This document shows positions 56,943-64,000 of a stretch of 64,000 nt of DNA, piece after piece. This DNA comes from Aotearoamyces nothofagi (Eukaryota > Ascomycota > Leotiomycetes > Leotiales > Tympanidaceae), in the NCBI GenBank assembly GCA_015345905.1, contig JADDTR010000026.1, positions 186,001 to 250,000 of the forward strand. The letters are read 5' to 3'. The notes below the pieces were generated by a model that was not told where the DNA came from, did not search any database, and saw only the letters and a list, made by a program, of their open reading frames with translations. How positions within the stretch are numbered: the stretch's first letter is position 1; the number at the start of each line of letters is the position of its first letter. The position numbers were made by a program, and so were the translations under genes.

Positions 56943-59347
56943 TTAGTCCTCATTATCACCTAGTCCCATCGTCTTCAAAAAATCACTATACTCATCTCCA
57001 CCCTTCTGTATTACCGTCGCTGCCGGCACTGTAACTTGCATCTCAAAACTTGCCAAATCCGGTTGAGCACGCGACGTCTCAAAAGTAGATCGTCCAATGG
57101 TCCTTTTCAAATTTTGAAAATCAGTAGCATCGTCTTTAACTACAATCCACGGTTCTCGCGCTGGTGTGGCTTCATAAGGGAAAGTAAAGACCAGAGCTTC
57201 CAAATCAGAAAGTGGACCAGGCATCTTAGAATGTTCGTGATACCAAGCGAAGAAGCCAACTACGCTACACTTGTTGAAGTTTAGGCCTTGAAGATCCTGG
57301 ATAGGGCAAGGTCGTTTCAGGAGTGGTCGCCCGTGGGCATAATTAAGGATGGCGAGTGTGATGAATTTTGAGTTGGGAGGCTGGCTGCTTGGTGTGGTGA
57401 GGACGGCGCTAGGGCTACGTGAGCCTAGTGGTGGGGGTTTTTGGCTGAGGGGAGGGTTGTTTGAAGTGGGTTGTGCTCCGGATTGGTCAGATGAAGAGGA
57501 GGATGTGCGTCTTGGTAGAGGAACTTGAGATCTTGACTGTGCAAATAATCTTGCTGTATTGACCTGAGACTTCCCTCCTCTCAATGCTTTGCGTAGTCCA
57601 GGTCCTCTCGGAATTGAAATACTGCGCTGGGCATGAGATTCTACCACTTTGGATGTCGATTGATTGTTATCCGCCGTTTGTGGCACCTTACTACTCGATG
57701 CAATAGACTGCATAGCCTGAACCCCCCCTGCTTTTGCATTTGCCTCTATAGTCGTGGGCTGAGGCGCTTGTGCCATTGATTGAGGTGTCATCAGTTTGAC
57801 GTTTTTTGGTATCGTACCTGGGCCAATTATGGGGTCTTTCCCATTAGTAGACATATCACTAGATGTACTACTATTGTGACTGTCCTGCGATACTGCTGGT
57901 ATTGCGTCTTCCTTGGGCTTGTCTGACGCAACATCACGACTTGGGGTAGTGTGAGTAGGAGTGGGAGAAGGAGAGAGGACTCTTTGTCGCTTGGACTTTT
58001 TGCCATTGGATAAGTCGAAGGCTTCTGCAGCAGATCTGCGTACCGATACTGAAGGGGAGGGCTCCAGTTTCTGACTTCCAGGGCGGTCAACGTAGTCAAA
58101 CTTAAGTCTATCACTTGCTCGACGATAATTTGGCCACTCAGCAGCGAACGTTTCTGTCTTCGAGATCCTGCCAGTGTATTGTATCAGAAACCCGTCATCG
58201 ATACATTCGCTTGTTGATTTGCAGATTAGGTTTGCAGTTTTCTTGCGAAATTTATTCCTAAAATGTTCATGGCAAGAAGATATTGTTGTTCCATTTACTA
58301 GCCTAGCAACCACAGATACTAGGTCATCTTCAATGATATCTTTCACTTCGGTTGCATAGATATCGTGCTCGTGCATTAACCTAGAAACATTGGCTTTGCT
58401 TTCAAAGGTTTAGATCATTGCTTACCTCTGAACAAGTCTTCTCTCATACCATGGCCATCGAGTGCCCTGGTCGTTACGTTAGATTTGAAGGGCAGCAAAT
58501 GGAATATAGAAAATACCTTTAATAGCCAATCTAGCGTGATGGAAGAATCCATTCCATTTTTATCTTTTGTTATATCTTCTAAGTAGGTTTTCATAGTACG
58601 GCCAACCGAAGGCCTAAAACATGAGTTAGCAATGTATACTATAACCCATTTTTAATATAAGTACCATGTAGGTTGTTTACACCCGGAGCTTTAGTAGGAT
58701 CAGATAGAGGTAGTTACTTACCGGCCAGTTGAAGTTTGTGGAGTCTGTAGACTGGTATTTGAAGCTTGCTTAGCCGGTGAATTAGCCGCGCTTGCTGGTT
58801 TTCGAGTTGCGGTTCCTCGATTGATGTATCTACTATTTACCATGTAGTCCTCTTCATCATACGGTTCTCCAATCTCCTCTTCATCTTCCTAGAATACATG
58901 TCAATGAATGCCCGGGGGGAATGCAAAGGCAATTCACTTTGGTTGGAGCCACAGCAGTTACTGTGGGGTTGTGGATATGCCGATGTTGCCTTTGCTGACA
59001 GATGATTCTAGCAATGCAAGCCACAATTCTAAGTATAATCAGCAGCCGTATCAGTATAGTTTTCTTGGACAACCATGCCTCTGCTGATCCACGGGCCACA
59101 TTGTCCTTGCTGAAGAACTAGGGGGCCATAGCAATGCAGCACGGTTGTCTTCTTCGCAGAATTTAAGAGCAATCTCGCGAGCTTCAGGAGATTCAGGCTT
59201 CTGGAAAGGAATGACATGTCCATTCCATTCGTACTTGGTCCACCACTTTGCTACTGCCTTCTTGAGAAATACCCAGTCGTGCCCCTTAGTCTTAGAGTAG
59301 CCCAGTTCTGCACAGAGATCTGCAATCTTGGGGTGTTGAGAGGCCAT
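56943..59347 (-). CDS. FFAWY-family protein, copy B (5' exons tentative)
   Basis: Homologue of the gene at 48156. Firm exons (5' to 3'): a piece ending at 58938, then 58722-58888, 58517-58613, 58426-58466, 56943-58380. The N-terminal module reads PSVGRTMKTYLED ... LDWLLK | GTRWPWYERRLVQR | LMHEHDIYATE. Against copy A this gives 8 of 25 identities around the junction without gaps. The C-terminal module has SVVGFFAWYHEHSKMP (9 of 16 identical). The middle is long and Ser/Thr/Pro-rich with KKSKRQRVLS. Upstream, an ATG at 59347 opens a frame (MASQHPKIADLCAELGYSK ... KFCEEDNRAALLW) that looks coding but is joined to the 58938 exon only by a weak GTGCTG donor intron, so it may be a separate exon set or another gene. 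The hydrophobic run TILIRLLIILRIVACIARII near 59020 is also unexplained. Confidence 0.65.
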
Positions 59348-61499
59348 TATCGACGACCCAAGATGAGCGACAGACAAAAGGCAAAAAGGATTCCATGGGT
59401 TCCGGGTAGACAAAGGTTACAAAGAGATATCGGACAGACGTCTCGAGATGCCCTCCAGATAGAAAACGTAAGCGCGGTTGTTGGCACCGTAACTGTACCC
59501 CAGGCATAATAATCTGCTAGCGATCCAATCAGTTGGTGACAGCCAGATCGACCTAGCATAATTTGATGCTACGGCCCGTGAAGCGCGATAAGGGCGATAA
59601 ACAGAATCGAACGGCGTCGCATCCTGACAATCCGTTCCGCCTGAAAGACCGACAACATCTTCCTCTGTTCGTTGACACCCCGTTAAGTATTGCGAAAGGC
59701 ACGGGCTGCCCATGCGCTTTGGTCTTTCAACGCCAACTGGCCTGCCAGGTGATATGGTGTGTCATGTGACGTGTCAATCATGCAACATCGCCAACGGCCA
59801 GCTCATCGAAGCATTCATCTGCACGGAAACGTGGACCAATGGTGATATCTCGCAGCACCAGTGCCGCTTTACAGTGTAGGGCACTTCTAGCCAGAGGCAT
59901 TGCTACAATGGCGGGCGCAGTCCATGCGTGGTTTGTTGCAAGGCGTGCCAAAGCAGGTACTGTATTTTGCCAGAGGGTCCATCTCTTTTCGCCGTCTCCA
60001 AACTAACATAGACGGGAGGTTAACCACGGTTGGAGAGGCTGGAAAGCGTCCTCGCCTAGGGTAGCGGCGGTGACCTCCCGCTTTGTACCCAGTTTTCAGC
60101 ACCTGTGAGGTATGACTTCTCCCAGCATCAACTCCTTGCATCGGGATTTCCGCTCGAGTCCGGCCCTGTTCATTAAACACAAGGATTGGCTCAGGGTCGT
60201 ATTCAGGGAATGACTCAATTATGACTATGATCACAACGGCGACGATTAACCAGGACGAAGAAACTACATATTGAAATAGGAGAGAGTATATAATACAGAC
60301 ATCCAACTCGAGATTATCCTTCGGATACCTTCCTCCACCGTTCAACCCCCCGCCAAGCTTGGACGGTGTCGAGGCCGCGCGCTGCTTGCCTACCATGCCT
60401 ACCTGGCCAGGTGAGGTCCATCGTATCGGTAGCGAGCGCAAAATGGGAAAACGGGAAAATGGCGAGATGGCGAGATGCGATACAGCTGAGGTGTGTTGGC
60501 ACTTGGTAGTGGTGGCACTTTGTTAGTGGTGGCACTTTTGGCCAAAGTTTAGCATTGTAATTTCAGGCGAGGTAGCGGAACGGGACGAACTTAGTTCCCT
60601 CAGTCCTCGTCCTATATTCCCACACATCATCATCGCTTTATCATCTTTCATCACCGTTGATTGAGACATTGCTGCCGCCCTTGAGTCGCGGCCGCCCGAA
60701 GCAAACGCCCAGCTGCAGTGAAGCATGTCGCCATCAGCTCCAAGTTCCGTGTAGGACATGTTAACGCTGTGAATACTGCATGTCTAGCCGCCGTGCATCG
60801 ACCTGCTTGACTCGGGCTTCACGTTGCATTGCACTGCACTGCACAATGCTATTCTAGCGAGCTTGATTTCATCCACGACTCCAACCGATACAACACTATT
60901 GTAACTGCAATTGAACACGAAAACGTGCGGATATGATCTCTCTACTGTCTCAATCGTATTCTTCGTTCTGTTCTCTTCTGCAGGCTCTGCTTTCCTGCAG
61001 TGCGCGACAGTCGGTCTGCCGACCAGCTTGCACTGGATTGACCAGTGCTCGGTGCTGACATTTCGGTGGTGCATTGCGCAACGACAACACTCAGTCAATT
61101 GCGCATCGCACCTCTATTGTGCTGTCCATTGACTCATTTTGAACACCCAATTGAACAATTAAAGCGCATACCAGGTGAATTTTAGTCCTTTTACCCTGTT
61201 GCGCACGCGGCGGTTTTGTTTCTCATGACTTTGCCTCGCCTGCGCCATCTGAATTTCCAACAAGTATTTCCCAGCCTCCTTCTTCACCTTTACAACCAAC
61301 CTCACGAAATACACGTCAAGGATTGGGGGCTCTTGGGATCCTAGTGTCGTCTTGTCCACGTTCACCACATTCCTCGATTTTTGGTAGATCACATTCCGCA
61401 AACCCTGATCGAGAACCACAACACCAAGGAAATCTGCGTGATAGTGCAGACGTCTACGACGGCATCTAAGACGTGCCGATATAAGAATAATTATAAGAT
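59348..61499. other. Long intergenic region before the last gene
   Basis: 2.1 kb. Frames at 59887-60441 and 60784-61098 (both -) have no domain. From 61181 to about 61470 a + strand frame stays open without ATG and is Pro/Ser-rich (HDFASPAPSEFPTSISQPP...), so it may be an upstream exon of the gene at 61500. No splice junction linking them was found with confidence. Confidence 0.4.
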
Positions 61500-63938
61500 T
61501 TGGTCGCCGTAACCATCTCGTCCTCCACGAGTGCCCAATTCACACCAGCAGCGTTGACGAATCCAATTCCTCCCCGACTTAACGACCCTTACGACGTGAA
61601 CGACCCATTTACGCCAAACGAACAGCAGCGCCAGCAGCCACGAACTCCTCAACAAGCAAGAGACACTAGCTCACAATCATCTGGCAGTGCCAGGACTATA
61701 CGACGAACGCCTCACCTCGAGACTCAACGACAGACTCGCCGAAGCCACATTGAAGCAGCTTCTGTTGGCGTAAGCCCTCCACGTCTGAACCTTGAACAAT
61801 TACGACCACAAGGAAGAAGTGAGCAGCCATACTTCCGCGACGACTTCCAAGAAGAATCAACACCAATTGCACCCAGCACTCAGGAATATTCCCCAGAAAC
61901 ATCACGTCCACACCTGGCGGTACGCATTTCCAGACATACAGCATCTGCCATTCTCTACGCCCTTGAAGAAGCACTACGGCACCCAAATCCATTCACACCA
62001 GATATCCTTGAGGAGAACGCTTCGATGTCCGATCTCACGGGGGGAGTGCCATCGGCTTCTGCTGGAAATGGACGTCGTGCAAACAATGAAGCTCCTCCAA
62101 CTCAGAACGCACCTGTACCTACGGGATCGCCTGCTGGCATCAAGGGACCAAGAGCTATCATGCAAGAACGCGCAGACAGGGAAGCTAGACGTAGAGCTGA
62201 GCGAGAAGCATTTCAAAAAGCTAGAGTAGAAGAGCAAGATAGATTAATTGAGGAAGAAAGAAGAGCAAATGCTGAGAATAGAGCTCAAGCTACTGGCGTT
62301 GCTGGCGGCGCTGCACCGGCGAGAGGAAGTGGTGGTGATACATATGTGGGCCAGAGAATCTCGGATAACTCACAACGATCAGATCGGAGGCCTGGAGAGA
62401 GAGTCGTGAGTGGTGGTAATATAACAAGTGCTGGACAACATGACGCGCCGATACAAGGCCGTGGTACAGGTGGTATGGCACTTGGTGGTGGTGAACCGGC
62501 TCCTGCGGCAGGCCGTCGTCCCCCAAGAGCTGCACCTACATCAAATCCGGCTCAAGCTATTCCCTCTGCTGCTCCACCCAACCCACAGACCACTCAACCA
62601 CCAGATGAGCCTCCAGCTGCAAGTCGTCGAGCAACACAGTCATCATTCCCACATGCGTTTGAGCGCTGGGAGACATTGTCATCGCACTGGGAAGGCCTGA
62701 CATCATACTGGATTCGACGTTTGGAAGAAAATAGTAATGAGATTCAGAGAGACCCTATCTCCTCGCAACTTTCACGCCAAGTTACGGACCTCTCTGCTGC
62801 AGGCGCAAATCTTTTCCATGCCGTGGTTGAGCTGCAACGTCTTCGAGCTTCATCAGAGCGAAAGTTCCAGCGTTGGTTCTTCGAAACTAGAGCCGAACAG
62901 GAGCGAGCACAAGAGATGCAGGCTATGCTAGAGGCGTCGTTGGAAGAAGAGAGACGTGGGAGAGCAGATGCAATTGCAGCTGCTGTTGCACGCGAGAGAG
63001 AAAAGTCGAACTCAGAAAAGCTTGTTGCAGAGATGAAGCGAGAGCTTGCGATCTCGAAAGAAGAGGCCAGACGAGCTTGGGAGGAGTTAGGACGCCGTGA
63101 GCAAGAAGAACGTGAGAGAACTTTGTCATTGCGAGAAGGCCAACCTACCATTGTCGGTGGTGTGCAGGTGGTTCCCATGATGCAAGGAGCTCCAAGCCGG
63201 CATGGCAGTACCGCGGCGAGGGATAGGCCTGTCACTCGTGAAGGTCCATATCCTGGCGGACCAGGACCGGGAGCAATGGGAGGTCAGAGTGAGATAGGAG
63301 ATGATAGTGATTCTACTTATCAACAAAACGTCAGAGCTCAACGTGGCGATCCATTTGTCGAGACATCACGAACGACTGTGCCGACCACCCAAGGAAGTGG
63401 TGCTCGGCAACCAAGCGGCGTAACCTCTGCTCTACATTATTCGCAAGCACCAGCTGTACAGCCAACGACGGCTGTACCATTTTACCGACAACGTCAAGGT
63501 ACGACATTGCACCCAACGGACCCTGTAGGTTCAGAAGTTGGTACGTACAGTGAAGCAGAGTACGAGATTGATGCCCAAGGTCAGTTTCGGCGGGACTCCC
63601 AAGGGAATAAGATCAGATATCAAGATCCGGCATCAGATAACGATACTGACGAATATGACGTTTCTACAGAACGTGCTCGCGAGCTTGCTCATCTCCAGCA
63701 ATATGGCCATGCACCGGTTTCTGGCGTTGAATACGTACCTGCAACGACTGGTCCCAGTCAACCACCATCTGGAACTTATCTTGAGCCCAGTGCTGCAGTT
63801 GATTATTCAGGTCAAGGCTATGGATCAGGTCCCGGTTGGGAGGCAGTGCCAAGACATCACCATCCAACAAGGTTGAGTGACGTGTTGGAAGAGGATGAAC
63901 GTAGCCGAACGAGTGCAAGCATCAGTCGTCGAGAATAA
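61500..63938 (+). CDS. Large disordered/coiled-coil fungal protein, first exon unresolved
   Basis: I do not recognise this protein. The open frame gives at least 812 residues, but has no ATG near its start (TTG at 61500, preceded by stops), so a 5' exon is missing; the first in-frame ATG falls about 175 residues in. Layout: Pro/Gln-rich N-terminus with DPFTPNEQQ; a charged helical stretch (ADREARRRAEREAFQKARVEEQDR, about residues 225-260); Gly/Pro-rich linker; a short compact motif FERWETLSSHWEGLTSYW (about 390-407), aromatic-rich and probably the conserved core; a coiled coil (about 430-545); Gln/Thr/Pro-rich tail with a DNDTDEYDVS acidic patch. The stop is at 63936. The tryptophan-rich block next to the coiled coil suggests a scaffold or membrane-contact protein, but no function can be assigned. 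Confidence 0.7.
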   Translation: MVAVTISSSTSAQFTPAALTNPIPPRLNDPYDVNDPFTPNEQQRQQPRTPQQARDTSSQSSGSARTIRRTPHLETQRQTRRSHIEAASVGVSPPRLNLEQLRPQGRSEQPYFRDDFQEESTPIAPSTQEYSPETSRPHLAVRISRHTASAILYALEEALRHPNPFTPDILEENASMSDLTGGVPSASAGNGRRANNEAPPTQNAPVPTGSPAGIKGPRAIMQERADREARRRAEREAFQKARVEEQDRLIEEERRANAENRAQATGVAGGAAPARGSGGDTYVGQRISDNSQRSDRRPGERVVSGGNITSAGQHDAPIQGRGTGGMALGGGEPAPAAGRRPPRAAPTSNPAQAIPSAAPPNPQTTQPPDEPPAASRRATQSSFPHAFERWETLSSHWEGLTSYWIRRLEENSNEIQRDPISSQLSRQVTDLSAAGANLFHAVVELQRLRASSERKFQRWFFETRAEQERAQEMQAMLEASLEEERRGRADAIAAAVAREREKSNSEKLVAEMKRELAISKEEARRAWEELGRREQEERERTLSLREGQPTIVGGVQVVPMMQGAPSRHGSTAARDRPVTREGPYPGGPGPGAMGGQSEIGDDSDSTYQQNVRAQRGDPFVETSRTTVPTTQGSGARQPSGVTSALHYSQAPAVQPTTAVPFYRQRQGTTLHPTDPVGSEVGTYSEAEYEIDAQGQFRRDSQGNKIRYQDPASDNDTDEYDVSTERARELAHLQQYGHAPVSGVEYVPATTGPSQPPSGTYLEPSAAVDYSGQGYGSGPGWEAVPRHHHPTRLSDVLEEDERSRTSASISRRE

Positions 63939-64000
63939 TCCTTCCTCTACGACTCATATAGCGAAAAAGGCGTTCGGGCACTTCTAGGCGTACTTTATCT

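Noticed and set aside
59887-60441. 184-aa minus-strand frame
   Set aside because: Has a hydrophobic run (SSWLIVAVVIIVIIE) but no signal or domain context, and no supporting neighbours or splice signals.

Overview
This 64-kb window comes from the nuclear genome of a filamentous ascomycete (Pezizomycotina, probably Leotiomycetes; the class is inference). The evidence is short introns of about 46-70 nt with GTAWGT-type donors and CTAAC-like branch sites, small intergenic gaps, and fungal gene types: KOG1/raptor, a Tea1-type kelch/coiled-coil protein, an Spd1/Dif1-type ribonucleotide reductase inhibitor, a GIT1-type transporter, an RTA1 protein and a laccase-like oxidase. I find 22 protein genes and assembled most by hand from exons. 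I see no rRNA, tRNA, CRISPR array or intact transposon.

Left part (1-38 kb) is compact and mostly housekeeping: MET1 (siroheme, cut by the left edge), an alpha/beta hydrolase, KOG1 (TORC1), an AP-1-like bZIP factor, an Spd1/Dif1-like protein, a Tea1-like polarity marker, cytosolic aspartyl-tRNA synthetase, a Gemin2/SIP1-like protein, a CECR5-type HAD hydrolase, an F-box protein, an unrecognised 886-aa protein, a host gene with an I-PpoI-like His-Me finger endonuclease domain, and a GIT1-like transporter. A pentanucleotide (AAAGC) array with a single N and a 193-nt offset duplication follows the KOG1 stop codon and looks like an assembly join.

Right part (38-61 kb) is looser and more accessory: an RTA1-like membrane protein, an NmrA/isoflavone-reductase-like protein, an O-fucosyltransferase-like type II membrane protein, a membrane-anchored pepsin-fold protein without the catalytic motifs, a 14-exon multicopper oxidase, a SET-domain protein, and two members of an unrecognised family that share an N-terminal module, a conserved intron position with a flanking 97-nt exon, and a C-terminal FFAWY module. 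Intergenic gaps here reach 2 kb and hold GC-rich patches and a degenerate tandem array of about 18-nt units. The window closes with a large disordered/coiled-coil protein whose first exon is unresolved.

The genes do not form a recognisable pathway cluster (no PKS, NRPS or terpene synthase). The most notable items are the I-PpoI-like endonuclease gene with all catalytic residues at the original spacing, the FFAWY gene pair, the pseudo-aspartic protease and the PCNA-box-bearing RNR inhibitor.
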